A DNA stretch of 10,753 nucleotides from Saksenaea vasiformis B4078 (Eukaryota > Mucoromycota > Mucoromycetes > Mucorales > Saksenaeaceae): positions 1 through 10,753 of the forward strand of contig JNDT01001104.1 of the NCBI GenBank assembly GCA_000697055.1. The letters are read 5' to 3'. Position 1 is the stretch's first letter. Every line of letters starts with the position of its first letter. The notes under the pieces are model-generated. The model searched no databases, had not been told where the DNA came from, and saw nothing but the letters and a program-made list of their open reading frames with translations. The translations under genes and the position numbers were made by a program. Of this stretch, positions 1 through 7,979 are shown piece after piece.

Positions 1-367
1 ATACTAAGTATTTATCAGGTTATCATTGGTCCATCAGCAGTGTATTTTTCTCACAGAGAAAACGCATAAAATATTATAAAAAGAGGAGTAAATTAATTTG
101 TAGAAACCAGGCGATTCTCGCGAATCCTTCAGTGGCTCTTTTGAACCATTCTTATTCCTTGTTTTATTTTATTCTTCTTGTGTATAGTACCTTATCTCAG
201 CTCTAAGATACGTCATTACGTAGAAACCACAAAATGCGTGGGAGTGATAGCGCTGGCAGCTGTAGCATCGAATTACCGTACCATTGGCTTTGTTGCAAGT
301 AAATTTGTACCAGCTTCTGGCGCTTGTAATCCTATGGATCTTCACATCCTTTTCAGCGCCAATATGA

Positions 368-889
368 TTGATAAGCCTTTGCCACAGGTTGCATGAATTT
401 CACGGATATCGCATGCCCAAACCAGGTCAAGCCGCGCCAACAGTCAAATCTCGTCTTTCTGGAGAAGCGATGAACGTAGCTTCAATGTTTCAGAATCCCT
501 TACCTTTTCAGGTGGTACGTGAGCCGCTACTCTGTGGCCTAGATCTCACATTCTGGGGATCCTAGAGTCTCCGGATAAGCTGTTTCTGTTCTGTCGTTAA
601 CAAGTCCATACATTGTTGGCCATACCGTTACCCAGAGAAGGCAGCGTTTGACAGGACCTTCATGCATCACTAATATTGGACACTGGCATATGACCTCGCC
701 GACAAAAATTTCGAACTTGCAGGATTCACACGCGCAAATACGGAAGAAAGACAAATTGAGGCGTTATAAAGGCACAAACATCCAAGCTTGGCGGTAGCAC
801 TAGCAGTTCTTACGTTACACAGTTTACTTGGGGTAGCGTTTAATGTCTTGAAATCGGTAGATATTATTGGCATTCATCTTTCACAATAT
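368..889 (+). pseudogene. Possible decayed protein-coding remnant, unrecognised
   Basis: One forward frame stays protein-like from about 368 to 889 although it contains three stops: TAG at 563-565, TAA at 671-673 and TAA at 767-769. The stretch between the last two stops reads like a soluble helical segment (for example DLADKNFELAGFTRANTEER). The part after the last stop is hydrophobic and resembles a membrane helix (HPSLAVALAVLTLHSLLGVA). I do not recognise the family and cannot name a start codon or splice sites. A short open stretch at 178-396 in a different frame may be an upstream exon or chance. Alternatives are introns hiding the stops, or no gene at all. Confidence is low because the argument is only amino-acid texture. 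Confidence 0.22.
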
Positions 890-911
890 ATATATATATA
901 TATATATATAT
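886..911. repeat. (AT)13 microsatellite
   Basis: An uninterrupted alternating AT tract of 26 bases lies directly after the decayed open frame. It is a simple dinucleotide repeat with no associated gene signal. Confidence 0.95.
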
Positions 912-1497
912 GGAAGAAAAGATAACATTAAGCAACAGTGTTATTACTGTAGTTGCTCGTAATAGGTGCTACACTGTATGGAAGAGTAGACATCTCACGA
1001 TTGTGTAATAGTTGTTGCTGAACGTCTTCATGTTTCAGAAGTGCATAAAAGTGATGCAGCTGTTGATGTCTGGGTTTTGCACTGGCATTATCGATGTTTA
1101 CCAGTTACAGACTTTCAAATAACAAATGAAACGCCGGATTTATATTGTAATGGTTGGTGTTGATTGTTCTTTGTACAACGTGATTGGCATGAAGATGTGT
1201 AATGTGTGCTGCTATTGGCGTCAATAGTTTTCATGTTTCGGACGCTATGGGGAAAAAAAGACGTATATTTGGCGCTGATGGTGACACTGGCGTTGTTGAC
1301 GTTCCTTCTACGGGCCTTCATCAAGAACTGTAAACTTTAACTGTTGTTTAACGTTGGCGTTAGCGTGGGACAAGCAGACTGCTGCTTTTGGGTAAGGAGT
1401 CGATGCTCCAAAAGGTCTCGCGGAAGCCCAGTCCAATTGGACGTCTATACAATACGAATTGACACTGCATTTTTAACAGAGCAAAATTTTCGATATC
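912..1497. other. Non-coding stretch upstream of the secreted-protein gene
   Basis: No convincing coding frame, RNA gene or mobile element is visible. The DNA is T/G-rich on the forward strand with several loosely similar phrases around 1200-1300 (for example GGCGTCAATAG and GGCGTTGTTGACG). The last 150 bases presumably hold the promoter of the gene starting at 1498, but I see no clear TATA or CCAAT box. Confidence 0.4.
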
Positions 1498-2283
1498 ATG
1501 CGTTTCGGAGCTATTCTCTTACCAGTGGCCTTGACCCTTGCTTTCCAAGCGGAAGCTTTCAACTTCGAAGGAATATTCGACACAGGCAACAACGTCACTA
1601 CCATCCTTGATTCCATCTTCACCGTCCCTGAAGGCATCGCCAATTCTCAAGACGTCAAATGTTCGCCATCATATTTCGTACAGGATTCCATCGTAGCCAA
1701 CACTGCATGCCAGTAGAGAGGCAGTGGACCTAACAGTAATTGTCGCACGTTTGGCAACCGATGTGTTGCTATTCCTGGATACTGGGGATGTGGTATGCGT
1801 GCTGAGACCCGTAAAGGAGGATGCTTCTTCGCCCCTGCGCAGGGATCCCGTTTGGAACCTTCAGATGAATTGGAGGTTACCTTTGACGACGAAACCCAGC
1901 ACGCTGTGCGTCAGCATGTTTTTAGACAAAGTAATATGAATGAGGATTTTGATAAGGCTAACAAACATGATTCAATGCAATAAGGCTCCAATCTTGTATA
2001 TCCGGTAGATCCCGAGATTCAGACGTCATTAGAAGAGAACTTGAAGCTACTGCATAGGATAGGATATTGCTCTCCTATTAACCGAGAAGATTGTGGGCAA
2101 TGCAAGAGGGCCTGCCACAGATTCTATCGAGACTCACGTTCAGATCGAGTCAAGTGCAAATATGACGCTTGCGTCAGAAAGTTGGGACGTTATAATGGCA
2201 CCGAATCCTCTCCACGCTGTAGTGTTCTCCATGTTGAAATCCCAGAACCTGGTATGACTCTGAAACTGGGACCAAGGTACTGA
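1498..2283 (+). pseudogene. Secreted cysteine-rich protein gene with two in-frame stop codons
   Basis: From ATG 1498 a single frame runs to TGA 2281-2283 (261 codons before the final stop) with only two interruptions, TAG at 1714-1716 and TAA at 1981-1983, and no frameshift. The N-terminus is a classical signal peptide: MRF, a hydrophobic core, and an AEA cleavage motif at about residue 20. Asn32 (NVT) is a potential N-glycosylation site. The mature part has about 13 cysteines in two groups. One, before and after the TAG, includes NCRTFGNRCVAIPGYWGCG. The other, after the TAA, has spacing C-x7-C-x2-C-x3-C-x13-C-x4-C-x15-C. That cysteine-rich coding texture continues across both stops, which argues for one original gene. 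I do not recognise the family; an extracellular role is inferred from the signal peptide alone. Alternatives: the 72-residue peptide ending at 1716 is made alone, or a weak intron (1654-1716, 63 bases, GT..AG) removes the first stop. Confidence 0.55.
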
Positions 2284-2312
2284 CTAAACGTTACTAGATG
2301 AGACTTGTAAAG

Positions 2313-2318
2313 AATAAA
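2313..2318 (+). promoter_or_regulatory. Candidate poly(A) signal AATAAA
   Basis: AATAAA lies 30 bases after the terminal TGA of the cysteine-rich gene and is followed by a T-rich stretch. A second AATAAA occurs at 2397-2402. Their position supports 2283 as the original end of that gene. Confidence 0.5.
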
Positions 2319-2402
2319 TTCTTTATTTCCTGGAGATGCATTCCTAAAAGGCAAACATCCCACATGCTCTATCATGATATCAAAAAACGATTATTCAATA
2401 AA

Positions 2403-3311
2403 CTGCGCGTATGCAACGAGTTCTGTTAGGATTATAACATTACGCACCTTTTTTATTTTTGTTTTATTTTGTATCCTCAATCATAGCCCTGACAGTGATT
2501 TTAGATTCGTTTTAGAATGAAGTTTCTACTTTCCTGTCCAGAATGTAGATGAGTATAGCCACTGGGTTGCGACGATATCTTACTGAACCTGGCACCCTTC
2601 TTTAGTTTCGCTAACCATGTCTTGCCAGAAGATTGTATTATTTCGATTATTCCTAGTGAATACAGATAGTTGACAGCCTTTAGCCAAGTTTATCTCCTTT
2701 TTTTCTTCTTTTTAGTGATTATCTGCTACCAACAATAATGGGTATCAGATCATGAATGTAAAGTCACTATAGGATAAGCCTTTTGAATGCGACACCACAG
2801 GAAAAGGCCTTAGTAAACCTTTGTTGTCTATGGCTGACTGACATTCAGCTTATAGCCTAAACAAATAGCATCTATGACATCGATGCCTATCGTGTTATAG
2901 TGATCTATCCACGTGTACCCCTTAGGTAACGCGGCGCGATTCTCGGATAGGCAACGTTCTGGTTTTTGTGCAAGCCATTCATATAGCCCAGTTCAGTCAA
3001 TTCCAACTGAATATCATTCTAAAATCCGTGCGTCATTGGTTAAGCAATAGGTTTTCTATGCCTTCAGTGTACATTATTGTCTGTTCATGAGTGTACCACT
3101 GGGTCCCAACGCATTACAAAGGAAAAGACACGCGGATGATGGATATGTCTGATGTTTAGTCTTGGCTGCCCAAAGGATCCAACGGCGGATTCACCACACG
3201 AACTAAATCCCACCAATGGCGCGTGGTCGGAGTTGATACTTTGGCCCAGCACAGACTTTTCTGTCAAGGTCAGGTCCGGCTGGGAAGTGTCCTCTTCATC
3301 CACAAAATCAA
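2403..3311. other. Intergenic region with presumed eEF1B-gamma promoter
   Basis: No open frame with coding character is seen on either strand, and no tRNA-like or repeat structure was found. The right part (about 3200-3311) must contain the promoter and 5' UTR of the elongation factor gene that starts at 3312. I cannot assign a TATA box or transcription start. T-rich runs occur near 2450-2470 and 2695-2715. Confidence 0.4.
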
Positions 3312-4722
3312 ATGGCTCCCATCGGTGTAAGTGGATCAAGGAATCGATGCATCCATTAGGAATCCGTAAAGCTAACGATAAGAAAAAATAAAGGTTATCA
3401 AGACCTATCCTCAGAACCCTCGCGTTGCCAAGGCCCAGATTGCTGTAAGTTCCTGGACAGCGGCCTTGTTTCAGAACGCGTGTTTGACTCATTTACATTT
3501 TTGAAACAACAGGCTGCCTACAATGGCTTGGAAGTGAGCACCGAGACCTTTGACCTCCACAAGGACAGAACCCCTGAGTTCTTGGCCAAGTTCCCCATGG
3601 GCAAGGTCCCTACCTTCGAGAGCGCTGAGGTTGACCTCTTCGAATCCTCTGCCATCGCCTACTATGGTAAGTCTCTTTGAAAACAGGAATGACGCCGTGA
3701 ACTGAACTGGGTTCCTCTTTCTTACAGCTGCTGCCCTCAAGGAGGACTCTGCTCTCTTGGGTACCAATGCCGTCGAGAAGGCTTTGATTATGCAATGGAC
3801 TCTTTTCGCCGAGAACGAGATCAACACCAACGTCGGCGCCTGGGTTTATCCTTTCTTGGGTTACATGCCCTACATGAAGCCCAATGTGGATGCTGCTATT
3901 GAGAAGGTTAAGAGAGCCATGGATGCCTTGAACAAGATCTTGTTGACCAAGACCTACCTTGTTGGCGAATCCATCACCTTCGCTGATATCTCTGTTGTCT
4001 GTGCTCTTGTCATGCCCTACAAGACCGTTTTCGACAAGGAGTTCCGTTCCCAGTACAAGAACGTCACCCGTTACTTCACCACCGTCATTGGTAAGGAACA
4101 CTTCAAGGCCGCTCTTGGTGAGGTTGCCTTGTGCGAGACTCCCTTGAAGTACACTCCCCCCAAGAAGGAAAAGAAGGAAACCGCCAAGAAGGAGACCCCC
4201 AAGAAGGAAGCTAAGAAGGAAGCCGCCGTCGAGGAGGCCCCCAAGCCCGCCCCCAAGCCCAAGTCCAAGTTGGACTTGCTCCCTCCCTCCAAGTTCGTTA
4301 TGGACGAGTGGAAGCGTATGTACTCTAACAACGACACTGATGTCGCCATGAAGTGGTTCTGGGAGAACCACGATGCTGAGGGTTACTCCTTGTGGCGCGT
4401 TGACTACAAGTACAACGACGAGTTGACTCTTGTCTTCATGTCTTGTAACTTGATCGGTGGTTTCTTCGCCCGTCTCGAAATGGCCCGCAAGTACGCTTTC
4501 GGTTCCCTTGTTGTCTGCGGTGAGAACAACAACAACACTATCAGCGGTTACTTCCTTATCCGTGGTCAGGAAGTTCCCTTCGAGGTCTACGATGCTGCTG
4601 ACTACGAATCTTACAACTTCACCAAGATCGAACCTTCCCAGTATGAAGAGAAGAAGGAAGAGATCTACAAGTACATGGCCTGGGAAGTCGAAGGCTTCCA
4701 GGACGGTAAGATCTTCAAGTAA
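3312..4722 (+). CDS. EEF1G: Translation elongation factor eEF1B, gamma subunit
   Basis: Structural subunit of the cytosolic eEF1B complex, which reloads eEF1A with GTP; gamma anchors the exchange subunits. Four exons are inferred: 3312-3326, 3394-3444, 3513-3666 and 3728-4722. The introns of 67, 68 and 61 bases all start GTAAGT and end AG. They join in frame to 404 residues, typical of the family. The start is chosen because MAPIG joined to VIKTYPQNPRVAKAQIA matches the usual N-terminus (M-x-x-G-x-L-Y-T-Y-P-x-N-x-R). Residues 1 to about 210 form a glutathione-transferase-like domain (ESSAIAYY, YLVGESITFADISV). Residues about 217-254 are a Lys/Glu/Pro-rich linker. Residues about 254-404 are the conserved EF1G domain (PPSKFVMDEWKRMYSNND, FWENHDAEGYSLWRVDYKYN, ending EVEGFQDGKIFK). 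The codon bias is strong (AAG, TTG, GTC, TCC), as expected for a highly expressed gene. The reading frame is intact and identification is secure; exon 1 is less certain than the rest. Confidence 0.96.
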
Positions 4723-4753
4723 AGGAAATCACCCAAATATCATCTGCATCGAG

Positions 4754-4774
4754 AAATCTTGTTACACAAGATTT
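4754..4774 (+). other. 3' UTR hairpin before the poly(A) signal
   Basis: AAATCTTG at 4754-4761 pairs perfectly with CAAGATTT at 4767-4774 around the five-base loop TTACA. It sits 32 bases after the eEF1B-gamma stop codon and just before AATAAA. The structure is visible in the sequence; any role in 3' end formation or mRNA stability is inference. Confidence 0.5.
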
Positions 4775-4777
4775 GTA

Positions 4778-4783
4778 AATAAA
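4778..4783 (+). promoter_or_regulatory. Poly(A) signal AATAAA of eEF1B-gamma
   Basis: AATAAA lies 56 bases after the stop codon and is followed by a T-rich run (4786-4794), the usual downstream element. The next gene starts only about 100 bases later. Confidence 0.6.
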
Positions 4784-4880
4784 CTTGTTTTTTTACAAGC
4801 CACTCAGAGTAACGTACATAAACCTTTCGAATTTTTTTTCTACAAGTCGCGTTGTGTGCGCGTTGGTTTGTTTCTTTTTC

Positions 4881-5804
4881 ATGTTTTGCGGTGACGAGAG
4901 AGAAGAGTCGCTAAGAGAAGTGTGTGCCTTGGGAAATATTAAGGCGGTCCAGCATTTTATTCACGCTGGTGTCAATCTCAATTCCCAAAACAAAATGAAT
5001 GGCTGGTAAAACGATTTCAGGATGTTTATTCAATTAGTGCCTATATGAACCCTGTTTGGCATAGAAAAGGACCGCGCTCCATTGGGCTACTCACCGAGGA
5101 CATGAAAACATTGTCCTGCTATTACTTAACAACGGCGCTGATCCTCTCATCAAGACAAGCAAGCAGCAAACTGCAGCTGATCTGAGTGAGAAGTATCCAC
5201 GCATTCTCGAACTGCTGAAGCAGGCATCTGGAGGAAACCTGGAGCCGACAGGAAAAGCTGAACCCGAGCTGCCTATCGTGCCAACATATATGAAAAATCC
5301 CGATCTGGAGAAAACATGGCTCCTTCCAGATGAGTTTTCCGAGAATAAGGTAGAACGTATTGTTCGACAGCAAACAGCGGCAGCGATGGTCAATGGATCG
5401 GAAGAGCAAGGTACAAACCCACAACAACAACAAGCGAATGCGGCTGAAAAACAAGAGAGCCCCGCTGCCGAGAAGGAGATTTTGGTGTATCTGTCGACAC
5501 GTACAGATGAGAACCTCCTTGGTTCAGTCTTTTTGAAAAACGAACCTATGGAGGCTACGATTGAAAACATTCGCGAGGCAAGTTATCATTCTTCTTCTTT
5601 TCGTCACCTTATAACAGAACTGCATACTCACTCACTGTATCTCTCTCTTAGGAACTGGATGGCTTGCCTTCCCATTTCAACCTGGCCCGTCATAATGGTA
5701 AAGTCAGTATTCCAATCAATGCAAAGCAGATGAGCAAACGGTTATTGGAGCTCTTCCGTGGTGAAGACGATGTATTAGTCATTCTTCCTGCTTCAACGAA
5801 TTAA
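4881..5804 (+). CDS. ANKRD40: ANKRD40-like ankyrin repeat protein
   Basis: Three exons join in frame to 261 residues: 4881-5005, 5070-5577 and 5652-5804. The introns are 5006-5069 (GTAAAA..AG) and 5578-5651 (GC..AG). Residues about 8-75 hold two ankyrin repeats. The block SQNKMNGW, completed across the intron as NGWTALHWA, closely matches the vertebrate ANKRD40 phrase NGWTxLHWA. ELPIVPTYMKNPDL at about residues 108-121 matches the conserved ELPFVPNY segment that follows the ankyrin repeats in that family. A Gln/Ala-rich linker (about 140-175) replaces the long proline-rich middle of the animal proteins. The C-terminal 85 residues (from EILVYLSTRT to DDVLVILPASTN) correspond to the conserved C-terminal domain and may form a ubiquitin-like fold; that fold is a guess. 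Molecular function is poorly known even in animals; ankyrin repeats suggest protein binding. The frame upstream of 4881 stays open to 4785, but homology favours the ATG at 4881. Confidence 0.85.
5578..5651 (+). other. GC-AG intron in the ANKRD40-like gene
   Basis: The donor reads GAG|GCAAGT and the acceptor CTCTCTCTTAG|GAACTG, preceded by a long pyrimidine tract. Only this GC donor keeps the conserved C-terminal domain in frame, giving IREELDGLPSHF and ending at TAA 5802-5804. The nearby GT at 5582 used with the same acceptor shifts the frame and soon hits a stop. GCAAGT is the standard context of functional GC donors. Confidence 0.8.
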
Positions 5805-6440
5805 AAATCGTTCTTGCTTTTATGTGTGAGTGTGCTATGTGGATGTGGTGTCATGTTTGTTATACGGTTTTACGTCGAAATACGATAGCTGCTGAAGTTT
5901 GCTTTTATCGTGAGAAACGAAAACCAAGAGTAAAAACTTATCGTTTTGAACTCCATCTAAGCCCAGTGTACGTCAGTTTGGCATTAGGGTCAGAAAAGGG
6001 TCTCAACATTCAGTCACAGTGGCATACCAAACACATGTGAATTTTGCATTATTATTATTGTCAACGATATTTGAAGAGGCGTGCTCAAAATAGAAAAAAA
6101 GAGAAACCTTTGGGAAGACCTTTTGGAGGGCTCGAGATAAGCAGAGAAAATTTTGTTGATATAAACTTTGTTTGCTTTTTTTTTTTTCATTAACTGGAGG
6201 AGCATTAATACAAAATGAGTTGATACAAAGTAAGTACGCTAAGTGGATGGGTATGTAGCCTATCGCGACTCTGATAAGTAATAATGGATTTGAGATAAAT
6301 GTTTGCGTCAACCAGATGCCTTTTTACGCTCAAGCCGAAGTGCATTTTGCACTGGAAGGTGATACGTCTTGGTGCTGAGAAGTTATTCATTTTGCGTTAA
6401 TCCAAGGAATAGTTCGCCCTGGATAACCCCAGTTTTGCAT
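5805..6440. other. Intergenic region after the ANKRD40-like gene
   Basis: No gene is seen on either strand. There is a homopolymer T run at about 6177-6188. I found no AATAAA within the first 100 bases after the stop codon, so the poly(A) site of the ANKRD40-like gene is not assigned. Confidence 0.4.
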
Positions 6441-6441
6441 T

Positions 6442-6602
6442 AAAGTGCTTCAGTGATGGGTTCCCAGTGTCCTATTGGAAGCAGTAAGAATGTCTCAAGG
6501 CAAGTAAGATGTTCCACGGAAAGCAAGAACATTGCTTTTGAATTGAGGTGCTTTAGTGATGGGTTTTTCAGTATCCCATCGGAAAGCAGTAAAAATGTCT
6601 CA
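6442..6602. repeat. Imperfect tandem duplication (two copies, about 103-base period)
   Basis: Copy one (6442-6497) and copy two (6545-6602) align over about 57 bases with nine substitutions and two single-base gaps. Shared blocks are GTGATGGG, GCAGTAA and AATGTCTCA. All nine substitutions are transitions (C/T or A/G). Similarity fades to the right (AAGA..ATGT..CCAC). A partial third copy of the GGAAAGCA block lies between them at about 6519. The element codes for nothing recognisable; its origin is unknown. Confidence 0.75.
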
Positions 6603-6621
6603 CGATAAGAACATGTGCCAC

Positions 6622-7340
6622 CCAAAATAATCTATACTTAAAGGAACGCACAAATCTCCTTCCTTTTTTTTTTTGGCCCTGTTCTCTTTAACCTCCTCCC
6701 CGGTAAGGACGTAATGTTATTGTAGAGGTGAAATCGCAACGCGTGCTCACCATCTTTATGTTTACAGCGCAGACTCTCCAATTTCAAACCTCCAAATATA
6801 AATGCGTTCAGTATACCAGCTGGCCTTCCTAATTTAGACGAGTGTCTGTTTTTTGAGATGACCTCTATTTTTTGACTATAACCCTACTGAGAGCTATCCT
6901 CTTATCCTACGATGAGAGCTCAGATGATATGGGCTTTAATTATTCCGCTATCGTGTAAGGTCGAATTGAGATGCTCGTCGAATTCGACGCGGTTTCTGAG
7001 ACCTGAGATACAGCCGATTGTCATACTTATTGGAATCTATGCCTGCAAAAAGAGAGGATTCTCCTATCTTTCTGCCAATGGCATTCTATCACTGATACAT
7101 AGCTTCGCAAAGACGTTATTACCTCAGAGCACGAATACATAATACGAATAACTATATAGATACTTTAAACATTAGACATGTCTTTTTCAAAATGGATTGA
7201 TGGTGGCAAAGTTCAGAAATAACTCTTGGACTGGTGTTCCTGTAGCGGTGGAAGATACCAATAGTCATAATAACTAAAGCGTAAGGGAAACCAATAATAT
7301 ATGAAAAATACGATAGCTTGCAATGGACAAGAATAGATAA
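6622..7340. other. Gene-free region
   Basis: No supported gene. A T run occurs near 6664-6675, and a perfect 14-base palindrome CGTCGAATTCGACG lies at 6976-6989. The open frame at 6912-7142 has no protein-like texture and was not accepted. Confidence 0.4.
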
Positions 7341-7362
7341 AAGCCGCTGTTCTCAGTACAAC

Positions 7363-7411
7363 AACAATGAAAACCGTTATTCTGCATGAAAGAACAATGA
7401 AAATCATTCTG
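7363..7411. repeat. Short direct repeat with 30-base spacing
   Basis: AACAATGAAAACCGTTATTC at 7363 recurs at 7393 as AACAATGAAAATCATTCTG. The two lie about 130-180 bases upstream of the ATG of the following gene and might be duplicated promoter elements, but no factor can be named. Confidence 0.45.
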
Positions 7412-7435
7412 ATAAATAAACCCTTCTCCTTTACT

Positions 7436-7500
7436 GATCGTTCATCCAGCGCTGTCTTTCTTTTTCCTCTTCGTCCTCTTCTTTTACGGGTCTTTCTATG
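7436..7500 (+). promoter_or_regulatory. Pyrimidine-rich tract upstream of the Fanzor-like gene
   Basis: A C/T-rich stretch with runs such as CTTTCTTTTTCCTCTTCGTC lies 43-107 bases before the ATG at 7543. Pyrimidine tracts of this kind often mark core promoters and transcription starts in filamentous fungi. The assignment is positional only. Confidence 0.35.
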
Positions 7501-7907
7501 CTTCATTAATACAACCTTCATATTTCGACATTGTCTCCAGCAATGTCAGAGCCAGCTACATCAGTTCCTGACAGACATGACTATGAGGGTATGACGGTGG
7601 CTCAAATAATCCGCTATAAAAAGGTCAAGAAACGTCGAGAGATGGAAATCCAAGCAAGTATGTCAAGTAAAAGGCTCAGTAATATATGACTTTACCTTAC
7701 TTTCTATTTTGAACCATAGTGCGAGAAGGTTTTCAGGAGCCTGAGGAAGGTGAACAGCCCGAGTCTAGTGCGCAGGCCCAGCAGCGTACTCAAAGACAGC
7801 TTGCTGGTGAAAAAAGAAAAAGAAAGCAGTCTGTCCAAGAAAAATCGAGAAAACGGACTGCAGCAAGAGAACGACAAGAAGCAACAAGAAAAACGTCCAC
7901 TAAAAGA

Positions 7908-7979
7908 TGCCCAACGTGTCTGCAAGCCGGTAGATTTGAAGAAGCTCAGACACATAGCAGAAGATCCAGCAAGCGTTGT
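7908..7979 (+). other. CCHC zinc-knuckle-like motif of the Fanzor-like gene
   Basis: The coded motif begins CPTC, continues to HSRRSSKRC and has spacing C-x2-C-x11-H-x7-C. Relatives usually read C-x2-C-x3-GH-x-R-x2-S-x2-C-P, so this copy seems to carry about seven extra residues (RFEEAQT) before the His. The motif probably binds zinc and nucleic acid. Confidence 0.6.

Noticed and set aside
3085..3492. 135-codon open frame on the minus strand
   Set aside because: It spans the first exons and introns of eEF1B-gamma in antisense and shows no recognisable motif.
3610..4371. 253-codon open frame on the minus strand
   Set aside because: It lies antisense to eEF1B-gamma exons 3 and 4. Its Leu/Gly-rich repetitive sequence is the reverse complement of the AAG-rich linker codons, so it is a shadow.
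4457..4894. 145-codon forward open frame overlapping the 3' end of eEF1B-gamma
   Set aside because: Out-of-frame shadow of strongly biased codons (Ser/Thr/Arg-rich translation) that runs into non-coding DNA.
5822..6311. Short open frames on both strands after the ANKRD40-like gene
   Set aside because: They lack protein-like composition, splice context and recognisable motifs, and occur in AT-rich intergenic DNA.
5805..7542. Search for tRNA genes and transposon terminal inverted repeats
   Set aside because: No cloverleaf-compatible B-box such as GGTTCGAANCC and no convincing terminal inverted repeat was found by eye; the left boundary of the Fanzor-like element remains undefined.
7929..7948. 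A 20-base GTAGAT..CTCAG stretch inside the zinc-knuckle codons that looks like a micro-intron
   Set aside because: It is too short for a spliceosomal intron, and removing 20 bases would break the frame. It is more likely an in-frame insertion in the motif.
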